Source: Mycolicibacterium crocinum
Lineage (GTDB): Bacteria > Actinomycetota > Actinomycetes > Mycobacteriales > Mycobacteriaceae
DNA: 64,000 nucleotides
Assembly: GCF_022370635.2 (NCBI RefSeq)
Contig: NZ_CP092362.2
Location: forward strand, 5,270,001 to 5,334,000
Direction: 5' to 3'
Below the pieces are notes generated by a model. The model did no database searches. It was not told the origin of the DNA and worked only from the letters and a program-made list of their open reading frames with translations. The first letter of the stretch is position 1. The number at the start of each line of letters is the position of its first letter. Of this stretch, positions 24,066 to 32,621 are shown piece after piece. Both the position numbers and the translations under genes were made by a program.

Positions 24066-24491
24066 ATGGACGGCATGCGCGGCGATTGGTGGATGATCCC
24101 GGTGTCGATCGCTGCCGCGTTGCTCGTCGTCTGGCTGGCGCTCGCGGTCACGTTATGGCTGGTCAAACCCGACGACGTCGGCATCACCGACCTACTGCGC
24201 CTGCTGCCCGACACCCTGCGGCTGCTCAAGCGCCTGGCCACCGACCCGGAGATGCCTCGACGGATTCGCGTCGTTCTCGCCGGCCTGCTGATATTCCTGG
24301 CCTCCCCCATCGACCTCATTCCCGACTTCATCCCGGTGCTCGGCTACGTCGATGACGCCATAATCACCGCGGTGGTTCTGCGCTGGGTCACCAGAACCGC
24401 CGGACCGCAAGCGCTCGCCAAACACTGGCCGGGCACACCGGACGGGTTGGTCGCGCTGTGCCGGCTCTGCCGCTTGCCCGACCCGCTATGA
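24066..24491 (+). CDS. DUF1232 (YkvA-like) membrane protein
   Basis: 141 residues from ATG 24066 (an in-frame GTG at 24030 would reach into the divergent gene; ATG 24075 is also possible). An N-terminal helix (MIPVSIAAALLVVWLALAVTLWLV) is followed by the DUF1232 core RRIRVVLAGLLIFLASPIDLIPDFIPVLGYVDDAI. The PIDLIPDFIPVLGYVDD motif is diagnostic. Function unknown. Confidence 0.85.
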   Translation: MDGMRGDWWMIPVSIAAALLVVWLALAVTLWLVKPDDVGITDLLRLLPDTLRLLKRLATDPEMPRRIRVVLAGLLIFLASPIDLIPDFIPVLGYVDDAIITAVVLRWVTRTAGPQALAKHWPGTPDGLVALCRLCRLPDPL

Positions 24492-24531
24492 CCAACCCTT
24501 GGTGACGACGCTCACAGGCTTCGGTACGCTC

Positions 24532-24551
24532 TGCTGAGCGACTGCTTAGCT
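24532..24551. promoter_or_regulatory. tandem TGCTnAGC operator-like repeat upstream of the molybdenum hydroxylase large subunit
   Basis: TGCTGAGCG, then AC, then TGCTTAGCT: two copies of the palindrome GCTnAGC spaced by 11 bp, 41-61 bp before the ATG at 24593. The same arrangement is found before the medium-subunit gene at 28278-28297. Two-turn palindromes of this size are typical of TetR-family operators. Confidence 0.65.
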
Positions 24552-24592
24552 CGTCGCGAAACGCTCGTCGACAACGCATTGGAGCCAACACC

Positions 24593-26908
24593 ATGGCCGC
24601 ACCTGCCACCCGTTACGCGGGAACGCGCGTCCCGCGGGTCGAGGACACCCGCCTGCTCACCGGCCACGGCACCTACGTCGACGACATCGTGCGGCCGGGC
24701 ATGCTGCACGCCTGTTTCGTGCGCAGCCCGTTCGCGCACGCCCGCATCAACAGCATCGATGCGTCGGCGGCACTGGCGCTGCCCGGCGTACACGCGGTGC
24801 TGACCGCGGCCGACCTGAACAATGACGTCCAGGAGGCCTGGCACGCGGTGGCAGGCAAGGACGTCCCCGACACCCCGCGCCCGCCACTGGCCGAGGGTGA
24901 GGTGAAGTTCGTCGGCGATCCGGTCGCGATCGTCATCGCCGAAAACCGTTACCTCGCCGAGGACGCCCTCGAACTGGTCGACGTCGATTACGACCCATTG
25001 CCCGCGATCGCCGATTTCACCCAGGCGGTGGGTCACGAGGCGGTGGTGCATGAGGCCTATCCGGACAACGTCGCCGGCGGACTGGCCGGTGCACCGCCGG
25101 ACGAGGAGGCGTTCGCCGCGGCGGCGTATGTGGCCGACGAGCAGATCTATCAGCAGACGCACGTGCCAGTCCCGATCGAGACCCGCGGACTGGTCGTCGA
25201 ATGGGTGGCCGCCACGCAGGAACTGACCCTCTGGGCGTCCACTCAGACTCCGCACGAATTGCGTGCGTTCGCCGCGCGACTGCTGGGCATCCCGGCGCAG
25301 GGCGTACGCGTCATCACCCGGGACACCGGCGGCGGCTTCGGCCAGAAGGTCGTACCGATGCGCGAGGACATGTGCATCATGCTGGCGGCCCGCAAGGTTC
25401 CCGCTCCGCTCAAGTGGATCGAGGACCGCCGCGAGAACCTGATGTCGGCGGGGCAGGCCCGCCACGTCGACGGGCGCGCGCGGATGGCGTTCGACGCCGA
25501 CGGGGCCATCACCGCCGTCGCCATCGACTTCCTGCAGGACATCGGGGCCTACCCCACCCCATATCCGGTGCTGACCACCGCGGCCATCGGGATGTTCTTC
25601 CCCGGCCCCTACCGGGTGCCCAAGTCGAGCTTCAACTACAAGGCGGTGTTCACCAACACCAGCGGGCTGGCCGCCTACCGCGGTCCCTGGCAATACGAAA
25701 CCCTCACGCGCGAAATACTTCTCGACATCGCGGCCCGCAAGATGGGCATCGATCCGGTCGAGTTGCGCCGCAAGAATCTGCTGCGCCGCGACGAGATGCC
25801 GTTCTTCAACCCCAACGGCATGCCCTATGACCACGTCGCCCCGATGGAGACCTTCGAGCAGGCGGTCAAAATCCTTGACCACGAAGGGTTCCGCAAGGAG
25901 CAGGCCGAGGCGCTGGCGCAGGGTCGCTACCTCGGACTGGGGTTCTCGGCCTACATCGAGCCGACCGGCGCGGCGACCGGGCACCTGGCCACCGAGGGCT
26001 GCACCATGCGGATGGAGCCCACCGGCAAGATCAACGTCTACGTCAACGGTGGTTCGAGCGGTAACAGCATCGAGACCACCGTGGTGCAGCTGACCGCCGA
26101 TGCGCTGGGTGCCGACATCGCCGACGTGTCAACGATTCAGGGCGATACCGCGGTGACCCCGTACGGCGCCGGAACGCAAGGCAGCCGCAGCGGCCCGATG
26201 ACCGCCGGCGCGGTGAACGAGGCCGGCACGATCCTGCGCAACCAGCTGGTGGCGATGGCCGCTCACGTGCTCGGCGTCGAGGAGTCGGACATCGAACTGG
26301 CCAACTCACGGGCCACCTCACGCGAGGATTCATCGAAGAGCGTCACTTTCGCGGATCTCGCCTACAAGTCGTATTACGAGCCCCAGTCCCTAGCGCCGGG
26401 GATGGCGGCCACACTGGAGGCCACCGCCCGGTTCACCTCGCAGACAATGATCCACTGGGCCAATGCAACTCATGCGTGCACGTGCGAGGTGGACATCACC
26501 ACCGGCCGTGTCACCCTGACGCGCTACATCGTCAGCGAGGACGTCGGCCCGATGATCAACCCCAACATCGTCGAGGGGCAGATCGCCGGCGGCACGGTGC
26601 AGGGCATCGGCGGCGCACTGCTGGAGAACCTGGTCTACGACGAGGACGGAAACCCGTTGTCCACCACGTTCGTCGACTACCTGCTGCCCACCGCCACCGA
26701 GGTGCCGCCGATCGAGTACGGGCACGTCGAGGTGCCCAGCCCCGGCGTCGGCGGCTACAAGGGATGCGGAGAGGGCGGCGCTATCGGCTCGACCCCCGCG
26801 GTGATCAACGCGATCAACGACGCCCTCGCCCCGCTCGGGGTGACGGTCACCAAGCTCCCGGCTACACCCGCGCAGATCGTGGCGCTGATCGAGGCGGCCG
26901 GGAGTTAG
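24593..26908 (+). CDS. molybdenum hydroxylase large (molybdopterin-binding) subunit, CoxL-like
   Basis: 771 residues of the xanthine dehydrogenase / CO dehydrogenase large-subunit family. RYAGTRVPRVEDTRLLTGHGTYVDDI opens the protein, TRDTGGGFGQK is the first Moco loop, and KGCGEGGAIG near the end carries the active-site Glu. The active-site loop reads AYRGPWQYE; form I CO dehydrogenase has AYxCSFR with the copper-binding Cys, so this is not a CO oxidizer. Substrate unknown (an aldehyde or N-heterocycle would be usual). The medium and small subunit genes are on the opposite strand and converge on it with a 4-bp overlap. Confidence 0.9.
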   Translation: MAAPATRYAGTRVPRVEDTRLLTGHGTYVDDIVRPGMLHACFVRSPFAHARINSIDASAALALPGVHAVLTAADLNNDVQEAWHAVAGKDVPDTPRPPLAEGEVKFVGDPVAIVIAENRYLAEDALELVDVDYDPLPAIADFTQAVGHEAVVHEAYPDNVAGGLAGAPPDEEAFAAAAYVADEQIYQQTHVPVPIETRGLVVEWVAATQELTLWASTQTPHELRAFAARLLGIPAQGVRVITRDTGGGFGQKVVPMREDMCIMLAARKVPAPLKWIEDRRENLMSAGQARHVDGRARMAFDADGAITAVAIDFLQDIGAYPTPYPVLTTAAIGMFFPGPYRVPKSSFNYKAVFTNTSGLAAYRGPWQYETLTREILLDIAARKMGIDPVELRRKNLLRRDEMPFFNPNGMPYDHVAPMETFEQAVKILDHEGFRKEQAEALAQGRYLGLGFSAYIEPTGAATGHLATEGCTMRMEPTGKINVYVNGGSSGNSIETTVVQLTADALGADIADVSTIQGDTAVTPYGAGTQGSRSGPMTAGAVNEAGTILRNQLVAMAAHVLGVEESDIELANSRATSREDSSKSVTFADLAYKSYYEPQSLAPGMAATLEATARFTSQTMIHWANATHACTCEVDITTGRVTLTRYIVSEDVGPMINPNIVEGQIAGGTVQGIGGALLENLVYDEDGNPLSTTFVDYLLPTATEVPPIEYGHVEVPSPGVGGYKGCGEGGAIGSTPAVINAINDALAPLGVTVTKLPATPAQIVALIEAAGS

Positions 26909-27387
26909 GTTGCGGCCGCGCCCGTTTCAGCGGCTTGGTGTACGGCATTGATGATGCCCTGATACCCGGTGCACCGGCAGAAGTTGCCGGACAGACCTTC
27001 GCGAATCTCCTCATCGGTTGGATGCGGGTTGTCGCGCAGCAGCGCCGTGATCGACATGACGAATCCCGGTGTGCAGAAACCACATTGCAGGCCGTGGCAA
27101 TCGCGCAGCGCCGCCTGCACCGGGGACAGCTCGCCGTCGGCTGACGCCTCGCCCTCGACGGTAGCAACCTCGCAGCCTTCCGCCTGCACCGCGAACACCA
27201 GGCAGGACCGCACCGCCGCCCCGTCGAGCAGCACCGTGCACGCGCCGCACGAGCCATGTTCGCACCCGAGGTGGGTACCGGTCAGGCCGCAGCGCTCACG
27301 CAGGAAATCGGCCAACGTCAGTCGCGGCTCGACGGTGGCCTCAACGGGAGTTCCGTTGACCGACACCCGGATCGGACGATCATGCAT
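26905..27387 (-). CDS. molybdenum hydroxylase small subunit, two [2Fe-2S] clusters, CoxS-like
   Basis: 160 residues. The N-terminal plant-type [2Fe-2S] motif LGCEHGSCGACTVLLDG, with a later Cys, precedes a C-terminal four-helix [2Fe-2S] domain with CGFCTPGF and NFCRCTGYQGI. This subunit passes electrons from the Mo centre to FAD. Its start overlaps the FAD subunit gene by 8 bp, so the two are coupled; its end overlaps the converging large-subunit gene by 4 bp. Confidence 0.93.
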   Translation of the reverse strand: MHDRPIRVSVNGTPVEATVEPRLTLADFLRERCGLTGTHLGCEHGSCGACTVLLDGAAVRSCLVFAVQAEGCEVATVEGEASADGELSPVQAALRDCHGLQCGFCTPGFVMSITALLRDNPHPTDEEIREGLSGNFCRCTGYQGIINAVHQAAETGAAAT

Positions 27388-28255
27388 CGAAAGCCTCCTT
27401 GACCGCAGCCCGCCACGCCTGTGCGGCCATGGCCGCCCCGACCCTGCGTCGATAGTCGGCCGACCCCTGAAGGTCGGCCGGAATGTCGTCCAGCCCGCTC
27501 ATCGCGAGCTCACCGATTTCTTCTGCCGTGATGTCGCCGACCGGCCGACCGACGATGGCCTCTTCGGCCGCCGAGGCACGCCTCGGTGTGGCACTGAGCC
27601 CCAGCAACCCGATGCCGCTGCGCCGGACCTTGTCGTCGTTGTCGAGTTCGACGGCCGCCACCGCACCGGCGATCGCAAAATCACCGTGACGGCGGGCGAA
27701 TTCCTCGACCGCGAAGCCGCATCGGCCGGACCAGATCGGGAACCGCACGCCCACCAGAATCTCGTCGGGCTCCATCGCGGTCTCCCACACACCGGCGAAG
27801 AAATCCTTGGCCGCGATCTCCCGACCACCCGATGTCGACACTGTCTCGATCGTGGCGTCCAGCGCCAGCGCGACAGCGCCGTATTCCGCGGCGGGATCGG
27901 CGTGGGCGATCGAACCACCGATGGTGCCGCGGCTGCGGATCTGGAAGTGCCCGATCAACGGGGTGGCGCGAGTCAGCAGCGGCACGCCCGCGCGGACCTG
28001 CTCGTCCGAGCCGACCGTGGCATGGGTGGTGCCACCACCGATCCGCAGGGTGCCACCCGTGACTTGGATGCCCTTCATCTCCTCGAGACGCGAGATGTCG
28101 ATCAGATGGTCGAAGAACGCCAGGCGCATCGAGAGCATCGGGACCAGGCTTTGTCCGCCGCCGAGCAGTTTGGCGTCGTCCCCGAGTTCGGTGAGCAGCT
28201 GTGCCGCCGCGGCGACACTGTCAGGACGGTGATAGTCGAAGGGCGCCGGCTTCAT
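27380..28255 (-). CDS. molybdenum hydroxylase FAD-binding medium subunit, CoxM-like
   Basis: 291 residues: KPAPFDYHRPDSVAAA and LLGGGQSLVPMLSMRLA (FAD pyrophosphate loop), IRSRGTIGGSIAHADPAAEYG (second FAD motif), and a C-terminal CO-dehydrogenase flavoprotein domain. It oxidizes the reduced iron-sulfur subunit and reduces the final acceptor. The tandem operator-like palindrome at 28278-28297 sits 23-42 bp before its ATG. With the small and large subunits it should form the usual (LMS)2 hexamer. Confidence 0.92.
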   Translation of the reverse strand: MKPAPFDYHRPDSVAAAAQLLTELGDDAKLLGGGQSLVPMLSMRLAFFDHLIDISRLEEMKGIQVTGGTLRIGGGTTHATVGSDEQVRAGVPLLTRATPLIGHFQIRSRGTIGGSIAHADPAAEYGAVALALDATIETVSTSGGREIAAKDFFAGVWETAMEPDEILVGVRFPIWSGRCGFAVEEFARRHGDFAIAGAVAAVELDNDDKVRRSGIGLLGLSATPRRASAAEEAIVGRPVGDITAEEIGELAMSGLDDIPADLQGSADYRRRVGAAMAAQAWRAAVKEAFDA

Positions 28256-28277
28256 CGGTGGCCGCCGCAGCGCATCA

Positions 28278-28297
28278 TGCTAAGCACATGCTCAGCA
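28278..28297. promoter_or_regulatory. tandem TGCTnAGCA operator-like repeat upstream of the molybdenum hydroxylase medium subunit
   Basis: TGCTAAGCA, then CA, then TGCTCAGCA: two perfect palindromes of the TGCTnAGCA type with 11-bp spacing. The whole 20-mer is close to self-complementary. The same design precedes the converging large-subunit gene (24532-24551). Beyond this site, the gap up to 28551 shows nothing I can name. Confidence 0.7.
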
Positions 28298-28551
28298 TAG
28301 CGTGCCGCAGTCGCCCGCTTCCGGGAGTTGCCGGAGAGGCTCTGAGTGGACGCCGAGGGCGCCGCCGACTGTGAGAATCACCGCTGTCCAGCCCGCGGCG
28401 GCGGTAGGTTCGACCACCGACCGTGCCCGCGTCGCAAAGCTTTGATCTGCAGCGACGGTTACTCGTACGGCCCGGGGGTATCCAGCTCCTTGACCGGAAG
28501 GAGACCTGGTCAGCTGGGGCCCAGCCAGCATAAGCCCGCATACTGTCGATC

Positions 28552-30120
28552 ATGGATCCGTCGCCGCCCCCGCGTGCGGCCGCCACGGGCAACCGCCGCG
28601 GCCGTCATCGAGAGCGGTCCAACACCGGCCGGCGCGCGCTGCGCGCCGTCATCCGAACCGCGATCGGCCTGATCTCGGTCGTGGTGGTGACGCTGACCGG
28701 GGTGGCGTATTCGCAGGCGCACGGCCTGCTCAGCGGCATCACGGTGTCCCAGGCGCTGGGCTCGGACGAGCCCCGGTCCAGCGGTGGCGCGATGAACATC
28801 CTTTTGATCGGGCTGGATAGCCGCAAGGACCAGGACGGCAACGAGCTGCCCGACGACCTGCTCGACAAACTGCACGCCGGTGACTCCGACGCGGGCGGCT
28901 ACAACACCAACACCTTGATCCTGGTGCACATCAGCGCCGACGACCGCGTCGTCGCGTTCTCGATACCGCGTGACGACTATGTGGCCGTCACTGGCATCAA
29001 GGGCTACAACCACATCAAGATCAAGGAAGCCTACGGACTCACGAAGGCGCAGACCGAGCAGAAGCTGGTCGACGAGGGCATCGCCGACCGCAAGGAACTC
29101 GAGCGCGCGGGACGGGAGGCTGGCCGCAAAGCGACCATCCGTGCCGTCCGCAATCTCACCGGCCAGCCCATCGACTACTTCGCCGAGGTCAACCTCGCCA
29201 GCTTCTACCACCTCGCCGACAGCCTCGGCGGCGTGGACGTCTGCCTCAACCACGCCGTACACGACGATTACTCCGGCGCCGACTTCCCGGCCGGTCCGCA
29301 GCGACTCAATGCCGAACAGGCTCTGGCGTTCGTGCGGCAGCGGCACGGGCTGGAAAACGGCGATCTCGACCGCACCCATCGCCAGCAGGCCTTCCTGCTG
29401 TCGGTCTCACACGAGCTGCAGCAATCGGGCTCGTTCACCGATCTCGACAAGTTCAAGCGACTGATGGACGTCGCGCGCCAGGACATCGTCTTGTCGCAGG
29501 GGTGGGGTGAAGACCAGTTCCGCAGGATGGCCGCGCTGGCCGGGGGCGATGTCGAGTTCCGGACTCTGCCGGTGGTGCGCTACGACAACATCAACGGCCA
29601 GGACGTCAACATCGTCGACCCGGCCAAGATCCGTGCCGAGATCGCGCACGCCATCGGCGGCGACTCGGTATCAGTGACCACTACCGCTGCGCCGCAACCA
29701 CTTCCGCCGCCCAATCCGAACACGGTCGTCAGCATCGTCAACGCCAGCGACACCTCGGGTCTGGCGTCACAGGCGGCGACAGTCCTGGGGAAGCACGACT
29801 TCACCGTCAGTGAGGTCCGCGACCGCGAGTCCGGCGAACCGATCGACACGGTGATCACCTACGGCGCGGGGGCGCAGACCGATGCGCAGTCGGTGGCCAG
29901 CCTGCTCGGCGTGGAGAACGCCCCACAGTCCACCAGTGCGGTGGCCGCCGATCACGTCCGGGTGGTGCTCGGCCAGGGCTACGACCTTCCGCTGGAGCAA
30001 CCCCAGACCCAGGACACCAGCACGACATCGACGACCCGCAAATGGTCGGAGATGACGATCACGCCCACCCCCGACCAGGGCGCTCCCATCGACGGCGGCA
30101 AGGTGCCCTGCGTCAACTGA
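28552..30120 (+). CDS. LytR-CpsA-Psr (LCP) cell-wall ligase, CpsA-like
   Basis: 522 residues. A basic cytoplasmic N-terminus, one membrane helix (about 32-55), and an LCP domain with MNILLIGLDSR, NTNTLILVHIS, FSIPRDDYV, NLASFYHLADSLGGVDVCL and ALAFVRQRHGLENGDLDRTHRQQ. A LytR_C domain (VVSIVNASDTSGLASQAATVL) and a Thr/Pro-rich tail follow. LCP enzymes transfer lipid-linked glycans, in mycobacteria arabinogalactan, to peptidoglycan outside the membrane. Its place near an SDR and otsA matches Rv3484 (cpsA) in M. tuberculosis. CpsA has also been tied to avoidance of host killing there. Confidence 0.92.
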   Translation: MDPSPPPRAAATGNRRGRHRERSNTGRRALRAVIRTAIGLISVVVVTLTGVAYSQAHGLLSGITVSQALGSDEPRSSGGAMNILLIGLDSRKDQDGNELPDDLLDKLHAGDSDAGGYNTNTLILVHISADDRVVAFSIPRDDYVAVTGIKGYNHIKIKEAYGLTKAQTEQKLVDEGIADRKELERAGREAGRKATIRAVRNLTGQPIDYFAEVNLASFYHLADSLGGVDVCLNHAVHDDYSGADFPAGPQRLNAEQALAFVRQRHGLENGDLDRTHRQQAFLLSVSHELQQSGSFTDLDKFKRLMDVARQDIVLSQGWGEDQFRRMAALAGGDVEFRTLPVVRYDNINGQDVNIVDPAKIRAEIAHAIGGDSVSVTTTAAPQPLPPPNPNTVVSIVNASDTSGLASQAATVLGKHDFTVSEVRDRESGEPIDTVITYGAGAQTDAQSVASLLGVENAPQSTSAVAADHVRVVLGQGYDLPLEQPQTQDTSTTSTTRKWSEMTITPTPDQGAPIDGGKVPCVN

Positions 30121-30145
30121 GCCCGATTGACCTAGTTTGGATTCC

Positions 30146-31036
30146 ATGCGTATCGGAGTCATCGGACTGGGCAATATGGGCGCGGGCATCGCCGCGAATC
30201 TGATCAAGGCCGGGCACGAGGTGACCGTCTACAACCGATCACGGCCGAAGGTGGATGCGTTGGCTGCGCAGGGAGCGCAGGCGGCCGACACCGTGGCCGA
30301 CGCGTGCGGAGGTGACGTCGTGCTGACGATGCTCGCCGACGACAACGCCGTGGCGGGGGTGACACTCGGCGACGACGGCATCATCGCCTCGTCCGGATCG
30401 GACACCGTCCATATCTCGTCGAGCACGATCAGCGTCGGCCTGTCGAAACGCTTGACCGACGCGCACGGCGACGCCGGCCAGAAGTTCGTGGCCGCGCCGG
30501 TGTTCGGCCGGCCCGAAGCCGCGGCTGCCGCAGCGTTGTTCGTCGTCGCCGCCGGGGCCGCCGACGCCGTGAGTGTGGTGACACCGGTCTTCGATGCGAT
30601 CGGCCAGCGGACCTTCGTGGTGGCCGAGGACCCGTCCGCGGCCAACCTGGTCAAGCTCAGCGGAAATTTCCTGATCGGCTCGGTGATCGAATCACTCGGC
30701 GAGGCAATGGCTTTGGTGGCCAAGGGCGGCGTCGACCGGCATCAGTACCTGGACATCCTGACCTCGACGCTCTTCTCAGCCCCGGTGTACAAGACCTACG
30801 GCGGCCTCATCGCCAACGAGCAGTTCGAGCCGGCCGGGTTCGCCGCGCCGTTGGGGCACAAGGATATTGGACTGGTCTTGTCGGCCGCCGAGGAACTGCG
30901 AGTGCCGCTGCCGATCGCGAGCCTGCTGCGTGACCGGTTCCTGCGCCTGCTCGCCGAGGGCGGCGAGCAGCTGGACTGGTCGGCGATCAGCAGCCTCGCG
31001 GCCGCCGACGCCGGGACCTCAGACCACTCCGCGTAG
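30146..31036 (+). CDS. NAD(P)-dependent beta-hydroxyacid dehydrogenase family protein
   Basis: 296 residues from ATG 30146 (a TTG at 30137 is less likely). The N-terminal Rossmann motif IGVIGLGNMGAGIAANLIKAGHEVTVYNRS, the substrate-loop region FVAAPVFGRPEAA, and the catalytic Lys in NLVKLSGNFLIGS (the KxxxN motif) define the 3-hydroxyisobutyrate / glyoxylate reductase / imine reductase family. The C-terminal helical domain has LGHKDIGLVLSAA. Substrate unknown. It ends 18 bp inside the 3' end of the converging SDR gene. Confidence 0.88.
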   Translation: MRIGVIGLGNMGAGIAANLIKAGHEVTVYNRSRPKVDALAAQGAQAADTVADACGGDVVLTMLADDNAVAGVTLGDDGIIASSGSDTVHISSSTISVGLSKRLTDAHGDAGQKFVAAPVFGRPEAAAAAALFVVAAGAADAVSVVTPVFDAIGQRTFVVAEDPSAANLVKLSGNFLIGSVIESLGEAMALVAKGGVDRHQYLDILTSTLFSAPVYKTYGGLIANEQFEPAGFAAPLGHKDIGLVLSAAEELRVPLPIASLLRDRFLRLLAEGGEQLDWSAISSLAAADAGTSDHSA

Positions 31037-31849
31037 CGCGTCGGCACCCAGGGCAGGCTCGAGCATCGCCGAGTAGTCCGGCCCCCGGCGCAGATTCTGT
31101 CCGCCGTCGACGCCAATGATCTGTCCGGTGATCCACTGAGCGGCATCGCTGAGCAGGAACAGCGTCGCGTTCGCGACATCCTCGACCTCGCCGGGGCGCG
31201 GCAGCGGCGTGCACTCGGCGTAATCGCCGCTGATCTCCGGTGAGTCGAGAACCATCTGCACCAGCTCGGTGCGGATCAACCCGGGTCGGATGCCGTTGAC
31301 CCGCACCCACGACGCTCCGAGTTCGTCGGCAGCCAGCTTGATGAGATGGTCGAGGCCTGACTTGGTGACGCCGTACGGCCCGAACCACCGATGGGTGTTG
31401 CTCGACGCGATCGAGGAGATTCCGACGAAGGATCCGCCCCCACCACGCACCATCTGGCGGGCCGAGTGCTTGAGCACGTACATCGAGCCGTTGATGTTCA
31501 GATCGACGGTGGCGCGCCACCCCTCCGAGTCCATCTGGGTGATCGGGCCGATGGTCTGCGATCCGCCGGCGCAGTGCACCACACCATGCAGCCGCCCGTT
31601 CCACGCGGTTGCGGCGTCGACGACCGCGGCGATCTGGTCCTCGTTGGTGACATCGGCCGGTTCATACCTGACACTGCCCGACGGCGCGGCGGCATTGATC
31701 TCGTCGGCGGTCGCGGCCAGCCGATCCGCGCCACGCCCGACGATCATGACGTTTGCGCCGGCCTTCGCCAGACCTTCCGCCACACCCTTGCCGATGCCGC
31801 TGCCACCACCGGTGACCAGGTACGTCCGATCCTCGAACGAGAGCTGCAC
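31019..31849 (-). CDS. short-chain dehydrogenase/reductase, Rv3485c-like
   Basis: 276 residues from GTG 31849, which has GAGGAG upstream; a longer reading lacks support. SDR motifs are TYLVTGGGSGIGKG, VVHCAGGSQ, Ser in VGISSIASS, YGVTKSG (Tyr/Lys) and IIGVDGGQNLRRGPD. SDRs of this sort near cholesterol genes usually act on 3-hydroxyacyl-CoA or 2,4-dienoyl-CoA. A KstR-like palindrome (31871-31884) lies 22 bp before the start, suggesting steroid control. Position relative to the LCP gene and otsA matches Rv3485c. Confidence 0.85.
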   Translation of the reverse strand: MQLSFEDRTYLVTGGGSGIGKGVAEGLAKAGANVMIVGRGADRLAATADEINAAAPSGSVRYEPADVTNEDQIAAVVDAATAWNGRLHGVVHCAGGSQTIGPITQMDSEGWRATVDLNINGSMYVLKHSARQMVRGGGGSFVGISSIASSNTHRWFGPYGVTKSGLDHLIKLAADELGASWVRVNGIRPGLIRTELVQMVLDSPEISGDYAECTPLPRPGEVEDVANATLFLLSDAAQWITGQIIGVDGGQNLRRGPDYSAMLEPALGADALRGVV

Positions 31850-31859
31850 GCCGCACTCC

Positions 31860-32156
31860 TCACACAAATCTCCAACAGGTTCTACGTATAGAAGCACGGC
31901 GCCGCGTAGCCGCATAGTGCCCGTCCCACCGCCGAAGCCAGCGAACATCGAGACGCCACTGAGCCACCGTTTCTGCGGTGTCTTTCGACGTGGCGAGAAG
32001 CCGCGTCCCGAACAAACCGGGCCGGTAATTCAGTTCGTCCCTCGCTGCCGCCGGAATTGCGACGAACAATTTCTTCGTGCCATCGAAGGCCGCTGTGAGC
32101 AGCACTTGAGCTGTCGACCATTTTTTCGCGCCCGGATATTGACTCCTACGTAACAC
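31860..32156 (-). other. doubtful ORF in a 411-bp gap (31850-32260), perhaps a gene remnant
   Basis: The gap between the SDR start and the first small secreted protein gene has a lower GC content than its flanks. A minus-strand frame from GTG 32156 reads protein-like for about 75 residues (VLLTAAFDGTKKLFVAIPAA, then ELNYRPGLFGTRLLATSKD) and then turns Arg-rich. I know no family for it and see no ribosome site. It could be a decayed gene. Nothing else is recognisable here except the KstR-like site at 31871-31884. Confidence 0.25.
31871..31884. promoter_or_regulatory. candidate KstR box upstream of the SDR at 31849
   Basis: TCCAACAGGTTCTA fits the TnnAACnnGTTnnA core of the steroid repressor KstR, with one weak half-site (TCC against TAG). 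It lies 22 bp upstream of the SDR GTG. Weaker than the other boxes of the window. Confidence 0.45.
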
Positions 32157-32260
32157 ACGGTCGCTGGCCGGCGATAAAACCGCCGAACAACTGCGGGACT
32201 CCGAAGGCAGCCATACACTGCCTCACACGGCCACTCAGCAAACCGAGAGAAGGCACAAAC

Positions 32261-32569
32261 ATGACTCACGTGAAGATTTCAGCGCGGCGCCTGGCACTGA
32301 CGGGCAGCTTCGCGCTCGCCGTGGCGGCAGCACCCGCGCTGGCCGTCGTCACCGTCCCGTCGGCCGGGCCGATGGCGGCCTGCCCGCCCGGACAGGTCGT
32401 CAACGCGGCAACCGGTGGGTGCGAAGTGCAGCCCGCCACCGGCCCGCAGGGCGGCCTGCCCGAGGTCCAGGGAATCCCTTGCACAGGCGCAAACACCGGT
32501 CAGTGCATAGGATTGCAGCAAGAGCAGCAAGCTCCTGTGGTGCAACCCCGTTCAACCGTCAGTCCGTAG
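32261..32569 (+). CDS. small secreted protein, paralogue 1 of a tandem trio
   Basis: 102 residues with a GAGAGAAGG ribosome site. A signal peptide of about 30 residues (RRLALTGSFALAVAAAPALA) is followed by MAACPPGQVV ... GGCEV, LPEVQGIPCTGANTGQCIGL and a tail VVQPRSTVSP. Four Cys could make two disulfides. This matches proteins labelled 'intersectin-EH binding protein Ibp1' in mycobacterial genomes, a name with little experimental support. The next two genes are related. Function unknown. Confidence 0.8.
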   Translation: MTHVKISARRLALTGSFALAVAAAPALAVVTVPSAGPMAACPPGQVVNAATGGCEVQPATGPQGGLPEVQGIPCTGANTGQCIGLQQEQQAPVVQPRSTVSP

Positions 32570-32621
32570 AAACGGAGGGCCGACTTCGGAACTCCGTCGA
32601 CTTCTCGAGAAAGTGTGAAGT

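Noticed and set aside
24512..25984. 490-residue minus-strand frame antisense to the molybdenum hydroxylase large subunit
   Set aside because: Shadow of a certain gene; no motif and no start evidence.
24593..28255. Annotation of the three-subunit enzyme as carbon monoxide dehydrogenase
   Set aside because: The copper-ligand Cys loop of form I enzymes is absent (AYRGPW instead of AYxCSFR).
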